11,719 nucleotides of DNA, from positions 1 to 11,719 of the forward strand of contig CALCJH010000254.1 of NCBI GenBank assembly GCA_937967775.1. Reading direction: 5' to 3'. The translations under genes and the position numbers were made by a program. The first letter of the stretch is position 1. Every line of letters begins with the position of its first letter. This DNA is from an uncultured bacterium (lineage in GTDB: Bacteria > Armatimonadota > UBA5829 > DSUL01). The notes beneath the pieces were generated by a model. That model had not been told where the DNA came from and searched no databases. It worked only from the letters and a program-made list of their open reading frames with translations. Positions 6,226-11,719 of the stretch are shown here, piece after piece.

Positions 6226-7086
6226 ATGAGTGAAACTGCCCTGCGTCTTACGGGAAAGACTCGGGTGCTTGCGGTGTTCGGCTGCCCTGTGGAGCACAGC
6301 CTTTCGCCGGCCATGCACAACGCCGCGATCCGGGCCCTGGGGCTGGACCTGGTTTACGTGCCGTTCCGCGTGGAGCCGGACCGCCTCCGGGACGCTGTGG
6401 CGGGAATCCGCGCGATGGGGTTTCTGGGGGTGAATCTGACGATCCCCCTGAAAGAGCAGGCGGTCTCGCTGGTGGATGGCCTGTCACCCGGAGCGGCCAG
6501 AGTGGGGTCCGTGAATACCCTGTGGTGGAAGGACGGTTCCCTGATGGGAGAGTCCACGGACGGTCCCGGCTTTATAAGCTCGCTGGAGGAGGCGGGTGGC
6601 CTGCCGACTACGGCGCTGGTGCTCGGGGCTGGAGGGTCCGGAAGGGCCATCTGTTTCGCTCTGGCGGATCGCGGGGTGAGGATCATCCTGGCGAACAGGA
6701 CGCCGGAGCGGGCCCGGAGACTGGCGGAGGAATTCGGGGACGTCAACGTGCGAGTCATCCCGATGGATGCGGAGGCCCTGCGGGAAGCCTGCCGCGAAGC
6801 GGATCTGGTGGTGAACTGCACTTCCGTGGGAATGTCGCCGAATATTGGAGTCAGCCCGCTTCCGCCGGATGCCCTGAAGGCAGATCAGACCGTGTATGAC
6901 CTGGTCTATAACCCGCCGGAGACGCGGTTGCTGGCGGATGCCAGGGCCGCAGGGGCCCGTCCTATTGACGGAGTCAGGATGCTGGTGCATCAGGGAGCAT
7001 ACTCCTTCCGGCTGTGGACGGGAGTGGATCCGCCGCTGGATGTGATGGAAGCGGCGGTGATGGAGGGTCTTAAAAAGGAAGCGTAG
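6226..7086 (+). CDS. aroE: Shikimate dehydrogenase
   Basis: Catalyses NADPH-dependent reduction of 3-dehydroshikimate to shikimate, the fourth step of the chorismate pathway, in the cytoplasm. At 286 residues it has normal length. The substrate domain shows GCPVEHSLSPAMHNAA at 19-34 (the Ser pair that holds the carboxylate), GVNLTIPLK at 68-76 with catalytic Lys76, VNTLW around Asn97, and ESTDGPGF at 109-116 with catalytic Asp112. The usual NTD is STD here, a tolerated variant. The NADP domain has GAGGSGRA at 134-141 and ILANRT at 154-159, where the NRT motif favours NADP. NCTSVGM at 197-203 and VYDLVYNPPET at 223-233 complete the family pattern, with DGVRMLVHQG at 248-257. The ATG was chosen for GGGGAAGG 7 bases upstream; a GTG 15 codons upstream lacks this. 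The pil unit downstream has its own promoter. Confidence 0.96.
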   Translation: MSETALRLTGKTRVLAVFGCPVEHSLSPAMHNAAIRALGLDLVYVPFRVEPDRLRDAVAGIRAMGFLGVNLTIPLKEQAVSLVDGLSPGAARVGSVNTLWWKDGSLMGESTDGPGFISSLEEAGGLPTTALVLGAGGSGRAICFALADRGVRIILANRTPERARRLAEEFGDVNVRVIPMDAEALREACREADLVVNCTSVGMSPNIGVSPLPPDALKADQTVYDLVYNPPETRLLADARAAGARPIDGVRMLVHQGAYSFRLWTGVDPPLDVMEAAVMEGLKKEA

Positions 7087-7144
7087 GTTTGGTTCGGGGA
7101 GGTCCCGGTCCGGCTTCCCGCGGGGGCGCGGGGCGGAACCCGTA

Positions 7145-7153
7145 TGGTATAAT
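7145..7153 (+). promoter_or_regulatory. Extended -10 promoter of the pilB operon
   Basis: TGGTATAAT matches the extended -10 element TGN-TATAAT exactly, 59 bases after the aroE stop. There is no recognisable -35 box about 17 bases upstream, which is normal for extended -10 promoters. Transcription would begin near 7160, leaving a leader of about 75 bases before pilB. Confidence 0.7.
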
Positions 7154-7162
7154 CCTTGAGTT

Positions 7163-7195
7163 GCCGGGCTTGATGCCGGGACTTCGGCAGCCGGC
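7163..7195 (+). ncRNA. Structured 5' leader hairpin of the pilB transcript
   Basis: Nested stems begin just after the predicted transcript start: outer GCCGG (7163-7167) with CCGGC (7191-7195), inner TGCCG (7174-7178) with CGGCA (7185-7189), a 6-base internal bulge on the left, one base on the right and a 6-base apical loop. It does not match the c-di-GMP (GEMM) riboswitch pattern. It may stabilise the mRNA or take part in regulation; its role is unknown. Confidence 0.4.
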
Positions 7196-7222
7196 GCTAC
7201 GGACAGGCCGGTCTGAGAGGTA

Positions 7223-7240
7223 ATGAGCATATCATGGTAA
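7223..7240 (+). CDS. Possible five-codon leader ORF (MSISW) overlapping the pilB start
   Basis: An ATG at 7223 opens a frame of five codons ending in TAA at 7238-7240. That stop overlaps an in-frame pilB ATG at 7240-7242 as TAATG. GAGAGG lies only 2 bases before its ATG, so translation of the mini-ORF itself would be weak; the same GAGAGG is 13 bases from the first pilB ATG. It may be chance. Confidence 0.25.
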   Translation: MSISW

Positions 7241-9075
7241 TGACTCGCAAGGATCTTGGAGACATCCTTCTCTCCAAGGGGGCCATCACGGAGCAGCAGT
7301 TGCAGCAGGCACGTGAAGCTGCGCGAGCCACCCGGGGAGCGGATCTAGGCCGCATCCTTGTGGATCTGGAGATGGCCAGCGAGGCCGAGGTCGCGGAGGC
7401 GCGCGCGGAGGAGCGTGGCATTCCGTTTGTCAGTCTCGCCAATATCCGGATTGATCCGAGCGCAGTCAACATCATACCCGAGCGGCTCGCGAAGCGGCAC
7501 AACGTGGTTCCCTTCGGCAAGATGGGCAACCAGCTGCTCATTGCGATGGCGGACCCTGACGATATCGTCGCCATGGATGATCTCCGGACGGCGGCGAAGG
7601 GTTTGCAGATCAAGCCGTTCATTGCCGCGCCCGAGGATATCACCAACGCCCTGACCAGGGCCTACGGCGGGGGTAATGGAGCCGAGGCTCCCGGCGGAGG
7701 AGGAGAGTCCGCGGCCGTCGTGCCCGCTCCAGGCTCTACTCAGCTTTCCGGGACAGCCTCCATCCGTGAGGCGATCGCCCAGTATGGCGGCGAGCAGGAC
7801 GTTGCGGGCGAGGACGAGGACGCGGACGCGCTGGCCAAGCAGTCCGAAGAGGCGCCGATCATCAAGATCGCGCACTCCATCATCCTGCAGGCCATCAAGG
7901 ACGGCGCGAGCGATATCCACGTGGAGCCCGAGCGGCGCGGAGTGCGCGTTCGCTACCGCGTGGACGGCGTGCTCCACGAGACGATGACCGTCCCGAAGTA
8001 CATCCAGGCTCCGCTCATCTCGCGCCTCAAGATCATGGCCAACATGAACATCGCGGAGCGGCGCATTCCTCAGGACGGAGCCATCCCCATCCGCGCGGAC
8101 GGCAAGGATTACGACCTGCGCGTGAGCTGTCTTCCCACCATCTACGGTGAGAAGATCGTCATGCGCATCCTGGACAAGACGAACGTTCTCATCGGTCTGG
8201 CCAAGTTGGGCTTCCTTCCCCACACTCAGGCCCGGGTGGAGGAGCTGATCAGCCAGCCGAACGGCATGTTCCTGACCACGGGGCCGACAGGTAGCGGCAA
8301 GACTACCACGCAGTATTCCGTGCTCCACAAGATCAACTCGGTGGACCGTAACATCATCACCATCGAGGACCCGGTGGAGTATCAGCTGGACGGCATCTCG
8401 CAGGTGCAGGTGCATAAAAAGGCGGGGTTGACCTTTGCCTCCGCCCTGCGCGCCTTCCTCCGCCAGGACCCGGACATCATCATGGTGGGTGAGATGCGCG
8501 ACCTGGAGACTGCGGAGATCGCCATCGAGGCCGCTCTGACCGGCCACCTGGTCCTTTCCACACTCCACACAAACGACGCGCCTTCGGCGGTCACCCGTAT
8601 GGTGGATATGGGCGTGGAGCCCTACCTGATCTCTGCGACGGTCATCGGATGTCTTGCCCAGCGTCTGGCTCGGCGGATCTGTCCGAAGTGCCGCGAGTCC
8701 TATGAAGTGGACGTCGAGGATCTGCGCAGGTTTGGATACCATCCTGAGAACCAGGCGGAGATGGTGCGCATTCTGGGAGAAGAGAAGGCGGAGGAGCTAC
8801 GCGGCGTCCGCAAAGTCACCCTGTGGCGGGGAGCCGGGTGCGACAACTGCCGTCAGAGCGGGTTCCGTGGACGGCTCGGCATCTACTCGTTGATGGAAGT
8901 CAACGACGAGATCCAGGATCTCATCGTCCGCCGCGCTCCGCTCAGTGATCTGAGGGAGGCGGCAAAGGCGAACGGGATGCTGGAGCTCCGCGAAGACGGG
9001 CTGGTGAAGGTTCTGGAGGGGATCACCACCGCCGAAGAAGTTATGAGGGTCGTCTTTACGGCCGGCGTTTCCTGA
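7234..9075 (+). CDS. pilB: Type IV pilus assembly (extension) ATPase PilB
   Basis: A 613-residue GspE/PilB hexameric ATPase that drives pilus extension at the cytoplasmic face, acting on PilC. Residues about 6-145 are an MshEN-type N-terminal domain with two LGxxL repeats (8-26 and 38-56). A low-complexity Gly/Ala/Glu linker (about 145-200) follows. The core has ASDIHVEPE at 225-233, Walker A GPTGSGKT at 350-357, ITIEDPVEY (Asp box) near 375-383, Walker B DPDIIMVGEMRD at 412-423 and the His box GHLVLSTLHTNDA at 437-449. The four zinc cysteines Cys483/Cys486 (CPKC) and Cys536/Cys539 (CDNC) mark PilB/GspE and are absent from PilT. In both MshEN repeats the usual leading Arg is Asp (Asp7, Asp37). 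ATG at 7234 is the first of two in-frame starts; 7240 is the alternative. It is first in the pil unit. Confidence 0.95.
   Translation: MVMTRKDLGDILLSKGAITEQQLQQAREAARATRGADLGRILVDLEMASEAEVAEARAEERGIPFVSLANIRIDPSAVNIIPERLAKRHNVVPFGKMGNQLLIAMADPDDIVAMDDLRTAAKGLQIKPFIAAPEDITNALTRAYGGGNGAEAPGGGGESAAVVPAPGSTQLSGTASIREAIAQYGGEQDVAGEDEDADALAKQSEEAPIIKIAHSIILQAIKDGASDIHVEPERRGVRVRYRVDGVLHETMTVPKYIQAPLISRLKIMANMNIAERRIPQDGAIPIRADGKDYDLRVSCLPTIYGEKIVMRILDKTNVLIGLAKLGFLPHTQARVEELISQPNGMFLTTGPTGSGKTTTQYSVLHKINSVDRNIITIEDPVEYQLDGISQVQVHKKAGLTFASALRAFLRQDPDIIMVGEMRDLETAEIAIEAALTGHLVLSTLHTNDAPSAVTRMVDMGVEPYLISATVIGCLAQRLARRICPKCRESYEVDVEDLRRFGYHPENQAEMVRILGEEKAEELRGVRKVTLWRGAGCDNCRQSGFRGRLGIYSLMEVNDEIQDLIVRRAPLSDLREAAKANGMLELREDGLVKVLEGITTAEEVMRVVFTAGVS
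8483..8510 (+). repeat. 28-base exact repeat shared with pilT (copy in pilB)
   Basis: This stretch over the Walker B region (MVGEMRDLET) is identical to 9837-9864 in pilT, although the surrounding DNA has diverged. It reflects homology plus identical codon choice, or possibly past gene conversion. Confidence 0.8.
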
Positions 9076-9087
9076 GATTTCACCGGG

Positions 9088-9116
9088 CGCCGCTCCTTCG
9101 GGAGCGGCGGCTTTTT
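9088..9116 (+). terminator. Intrinsic terminator between pilB and pilT
   Basis: A 9-bp stem, CGCCGCTCC (9088-9096) with GGAGCGGCG (9101-9109), closes on a TTCG tetraloop in the very stable C(UUCG)G context, and is followed by GC and T5. It begins 12 bases after the pilB stop. Only 32 bases separate it from the pilT start, so pilT is read either by leakage through this terminator or from a promoter inside pilB. Confidence 0.8.
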
Positions 9117-9136
9117 GAGGGGCATCACTTTCCGGG

Positions 9137-9142
9137 AGGAGG
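9137..9142 (+). promoter_or_regulatory. Strong ribosome binding site for the TTG start of pilT
   Basis: AGGAGG, a full anti-16S match within GGGAGGAGG, stands 6 bases before TTG at 9149. There is no competing ATG until codon 12, so the site fixes the unusual start. Confidence 0.85.
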
Positions 9143-9148
9143 AATCAC

Positions 9149-10336
9149 TTGTCAGGCGCAACCGGAACGGTCAGCGAGGAGATGAAGGCTGCTGCGTCAC
9201 AGCAGCAGCGCGGCAACGTTCAGAAGATTGAGGATACTCATGTAGACGAGCTCCTGCGGGCGATGGTGGCGCGCGGAGCCAGCGACCTTCATCTCTGCGT
9301 GGGAGTCCCGCCCATTGTCCGTGTGGACGGGCAGCTCCAGCCTCTGCCGTTCACCAAGCTCACGCCTCCCGAGTCCCAGCGGATCGTCTACGACATTCTG
9401 ACTGACGAGCAGATCCGCCGGTTCGAGGAGGATCTGGAGCTGGACTGCTCCTACTCGGTGCGGGATCTGTCGCGTTTCCGCCTGAACGTCTACCGGGATA
9501 AGGGCGCGGTGGCGTCTGCGTTCCGGACCATCCCGGTGCGCATCCCCACGCTGAAGGATCTAGGGCTTCCCCGCGTTCTGGAGACCCTGACGCGCAAACC
9601 CAGGGGGCTCATTCTGGTGACCGGGCCGACGGGGTCCGGGAAATCCACCACTCTGGCGGCGATGATCGGGCAGATCAACTCGGAGCAGAGCCTGCACATC
9701 ATCACCATCGAGGATCCTATCGAGTATCTGCACGAGCACACGTACAGCATCATCAATCAGCGAGAGGTAGGGACGGATACGAGGGCGTTCAACAACGCGC
9801 TCCGCGCGAGCCTCCGCGAGGATCCGGACGTCATCCTGGTGGGTGAGATGCGCGACCTGGAGACCATTCAGATCGCCATCACCTGTGCGGAGACCGGTCA
9901 CTTGGTGTTCGCCACATTGCATACCAACAGCGCGGCCCAGACCGTGGACCGCATGGTGGACGTGTTTCCTCCGGGTCAGCAGGAGCAGATCCGCTTCCAG
10001 CTGTCCAATAACCTGGAGGCGGTCATCTGCCAGCAGCTGCTGCCGCGGCGCGGGATGAAGGGCAGGGTGTGCGCGATGGAGATCATGATCGCCACCCCGG
10101 CCATCCGCAACCTCATCCGCGAGGCCAAGAGCCATCAGATCCCTTCCGCTATCCAGACGGGTGCGCAGTTCGGGATGCAGACCATGGACCAGCACCTGCG
10201 GGATCTGTATCTGCAGGGCATCATCACCTATGACGACGCGGTCACCCGCGCGATGAATCCGGACGAGTTGAAGAGGATGATTGAGCCGCCGCAGACGGCT
10301 GGACCGGGAGGTGCGTCTGCGGGACGGGGGGCCTGA
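9149..10336 (+). CDS. pilT: Twitching motility (pilus retraction) ATPase PilT
   Basis: A 395-residue hexameric ATPase that drives pilus retraction, powering twitching and often DNA uptake. The core begins near residue 32 (VDELLRAM, then ASDLHLCVG at 44-52). Motifs: Walker A GPTGSGKS at 159-166, ITIEDPIEY near 185-193, Walker B DPDVILVGEMRD at 225-236, His box TGHLVFATLHTNSA at 249-262, and the PilT signature AIRNLIRE at 318-325. There are no zinc cysteines of the PilB kind. About 30 N-terminal residues (polar, Gln-rich) precede the normal PilT start, and the C-terminus carries a Gly/Ala/Pro tail, so it is longer than the usual roughly 350. The TTG start is set by an ideal ribosome binding site. 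It follows pilB after an intrinsic terminator and is separated by 3 bases from pilC, with which it is clearly co-transcribed. Confidence 0.95.
   Translation: MSGATGTVSEEMKAAASQQQRGNVQKIEDTHVDELLRAMVARGASDLHLCVGVPPIVRVDGQLQPLPFTKLTPPESQRIVYDILTDEQIRRFEEDLELDCSYSVRDLSRFRLNVYRDKGAVASAFRTIPVRIPTLKDLGLPRVLETLTRKPRGLILVTGPTGSGKSTTLAAMIGQINSEQSLHIITIEDPIEYLHEHTYSIINQREVGTDTRAFNNALRASLREDPDVILVGEMRDLETIQIAITCAETGHLVFATLHTNSAAQTVDRMVDVFPPGQQEQIRFQLSNNLEAVICQQLLPRRGMKGRVCAMEIMIATPAIRNLIREAKSHQIPSAIQTGAQFGMQTMDQHLRDLYLQGIITYDDAVTRAMNPDELKRMIEPPQTAGPGGASAGRGA
9837..9864 (+). repeat. 28-base exact repeat shared with pilB (copy in pilT)
   Basis: Identical to 8483-8510 in pilB and in the same reading frame, covering the VGEMRDLET segment. 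A shorter identity of about 19 bases occurs around the ITIED motif of both genes. Confidence 0.8.
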
Positions 10337-10339
10337 TAG

Positions 10340-11587
10340 ATGCCAGCCTTCGAATATACCGTCGAGGATTCTTCCGGAGCTCGCAGGAAGGGTACCTCAG
10401 AGGCCGAGAACGAGGATATTCTTCGCAGACGCCTGACAAACCAGGGCCTGCGGGTGCTGGAGGTCAAGCAGACCAAGGCCAAAAAGAAAGCCTCCACGAG
10501 CAACGTCAAGATCAAGCTGAACGAGCTTTCAATCTTCTGCCGTCAGTTCTCCACTATGATTGACGCGGGGGTGTCGCTTGTCCGCTGCCTCAGTGTGCTG
10601 CAAGAGCAGACCGTCAACCCCAAGTTTAAGCGGATGATTGCGGACATCCAGAGCGAGGTGGAGGCCGGCCAGAGCCTGTCCCGGGCGCTCGCTAAGTACC
10701 CGAACACCTTCAGCAACCTGTTCATCGGTCTGGTGAACGCGGGCGAGGTGGGAGGTGTGCTGGAGGAAAGCCTTCAGCGACTCTCCACATTCCTTGAAAA
10801 GGATCAGGAGCTCCGGCGGAAGGTCAAGTCCGCAATGACCTATCCGGTCATCGTCATGATCGTGGCGGTGTCTATCGTTATTGGACTGGTCACGTTCATT
10901 CTGCCGAAGTTCATGGACCTGTTCAAAGACTTGGGCGTCACGGAGTTCCCGCTGCCCACCACCATTCTGATGGGGTTCAGCAACTTCCTCACCCAGAAGT
11001 GGTACTTCGCGGTCCTGGGGCTGGTCATCTTCATTGTGGCGTTCCGGGCGTTCGTTAAGACCGATGTGGGCAGGCGCTCCTACGACCGGTTCAAGCTGAA
11101 GGCACCGGTGTTCGGCAAACTGAACCACAAGATCGCCCTGGCGCGGTTCGCCCGGACACTCGGAACATTGCTCGCCAGCGGAGTTCCTATCCTCTCGGCG
11201 ATGGAGACCGTGGCGGGGACGGTCTCAAACGAGATCATCTCGGAGGCTATCCTCAATGCCCGGGCGCGCATCAGAGAGGGTGACCGCATCGGGGATCCGT
11301 TGCAGAAAAGCAAGCTGTTCCCGCCAATGGTGGTGCAGATGATCACCATCGGTGAAGAGTCTGGCGCGCTGGACCCGATGCTTGCGAAGGTCGCAGATTT
11401 CTATGAGGCGGAGGTGGATGCGGCGCTGGACAGCCTGACCTCCGCCATCGAGCCGGTGCTGATCGTGTTCCTGGGGTTCGCGGTCGGGTTCATCGTCATC
11501 TCCATCTTTCTGCCGCTGGTCTCGGTTATCACTGCCCTGTCGGGAGGCGAGGGTGGAGGCGCAGGTGGTGGTGGAGGGGGAGAGTAA
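10340..11587 (+). CDS. pilC: Type IV pilus inner-membrane platform protein PilC
   Basis: A 415-residue GspF/PilC family protein of the cytoplasmic membrane. It anchors the PilB/PilT motors and is thought to insert or remove pilin subunits. It starts with the conserved MPAFEYTVEDSSG, followed by a lysine-rich linker (about 44-58) and two T2SSF repeats: about 65-190 (FCRQFSTMIDAGVSL at 66-80, LVNAGEVGGVLEE at 131-143) and 268-392 (FARTLGTLLASGVPIL at 270-285, TIGEESGALDPML at 336-348). Membrane segments lie near 168-190, 220-238 and 371-397; PILPKF-like ILPKF at 187-191 and IFLPL at 389-393 end the two repeats. The last 14 residues are almost all Gly with some Glu, unusual for this family, and their codons contain the ribosome binding site of the next gene. 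The ATG has GGGGGG 8 bases upstream and lies 3 bases after pilT. Confidence 0.95.
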   Translation: MPAFEYTVEDSSGARRKGTSEAENEDILRRRLTNQGLRVLEVKQTKAKKKASTSNVKIKLNELSIFCRQFSTMIDAGVSLVRCLSVLQEQTVNPKFKRMIADIQSEVEAGQSLSRALAKYPNTFSNLFIGLVNAGEVGGVLEESLQRLSTFLEKDQELRRKVKSAMTYPVIVMIVAVSIVIGLVTFILPKFMDLFKDLGVTEFPLPTTILMGFSNFLTQKWYFAVLGLVIFIVAFRAFVKTDVGRRSYDRFKLKAPVFGKLNHKIALARFARTLGTLLASGVPILSAMETVAGTVSNEIISEAILNARARIREGDRIGDPLQKSKLFPPMVVQMITIGEESGALDPMLAKVADFYEAEVDAALDSLTSAIEPVLIVFLGFAVGFIVISIFLPLVSVITALSGGEGGGAGGGGGGE

Positions 11588-11590
11588 GTC

Positions 11591-11719
11591 TTGCCCCAGG
11601 AGCTCTCCGCGGCGATAGCGTTCGTCTACGGAGCTGTTGTCGGTAGTTTTCTGAATGTGCTGATATGGCGGCTGCCGAGGGATGAGTCCATCGTGCGGCC
11701 GCCTTCGCACTGTCCGTCC
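11591..11719 (+). CDS. pilD: Prepilin peptidase PilD, N-terminal part, cut by window edge
   Basis: Membrane aspartyl protease that removes the leader of type IV pilins and usually methylates the new N-terminus. The 43 codons visible match the family start: AFVYGAVVGSFLNVLIWRLPR at about 10-30 as the first membrane helix with the GSFLNV motif, then ESIVRPPSHCPS, where Cys41 is the first cysteine of the usual CxxC zinc motifs. The catalytic aspartates are beyond the edge. The start is TTG at 11591, 3 bases after the pilC stop, with GGGGAG 8 bases upstream inside the pilC glycine tail codons. Its place as the last visible gene of pilB-pilT-pilC supports the assignment. Confidence 0.9.
   Translation, partial: MPQELSAAIAFVYGAVVGSFLNVLIWRLPRDESIVRPPSHCPS

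Noticed and set aside
7160..7200. c-di-GMP (GEMM) riboswitch before pilB
   Set aside because: The conserved GEMM core and tetraloop receptor are absent; only a simple nested hairpin is present.
7345..8742. Minus-strand open frame (465 codons) opposite pilB
   Set aside because: Antisense to the Walker and zinc motifs of PilB; its His/Asp/Arg-rich composition is the expected mirror of third-position GC coding.

Overview
High-GC bacterial chromosomal DNA, almost fully coding, with housekeeping genes and the cytoplasmic/inner-membrane part of a type IV pilus assembly operon. I see no insertion sequence, prophage gene, CRISPR array, tRNA or rRNA. The mix resembles environmental Armatimonadota or related deep-branching phyla: a YitJ-type homocysteine methyltransferase/MTHFR fusion beside a cobalamin-type MetH, an Amt with a cleavable signal peptide, and aroE directly upstream of pilB-pilT-pilC-pilD. 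This placement is an impression from gene content, not a phylogenetic result.

Left part (1-3236, minus strand): a methionine/one-carbon unit. A bifunctional homocysteine S-methyltransferase/methylenetetrahydrofolate reductase (924-2747) is followed 57 bases later by the N-terminal part of methionine synthase MetH, which runs off the left edge. MTHFR supplies the 5-methyl-THF that MetH uses. A candidate promoter with an overlapping dyad lies just upstream. Further upstream on the same strand is a 106-residue lysine-rich protein of unknown function, separated by a perfect 13-bp stem-loop.

Middle (3237-6024): a 301-base divergent intergenic region leads to amt (ammonium transporter, plus strand). 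Converging on it from the minus strand are a dCMP deaminase gene and a small tryptophan-rich hypothetical gene. An intrinsic terminator for this minus-strand pair lies between them and amt.

Right part (6226-11719, plus strand): aroE (shikimate dehydrogenase), then a new transcription unit with a perfect extended -10 promoter and a structured leader, encoding PilB (extension ATPase), PilT (retraction ATPase), PilC (platform protein) and the start of PilD (prepilin peptidase). A strong cUUCGg-loop terminator sits between pilB and pilT, so the ATPases may be produced in unequal amounts.

I did not find a convincing undescribed system. The items most worth a second look are regulatory or concern translation starts: metH has no ATG/GTG/TTG start and is in frame with the upstream TGA; a dyad overlaps the predicted metF promoter; there is a leader hairpin and mini-ORF before pilB; a terminator lies inside the pil operon; and the c-di-GMP-binding motif of PilB looks degenerate.
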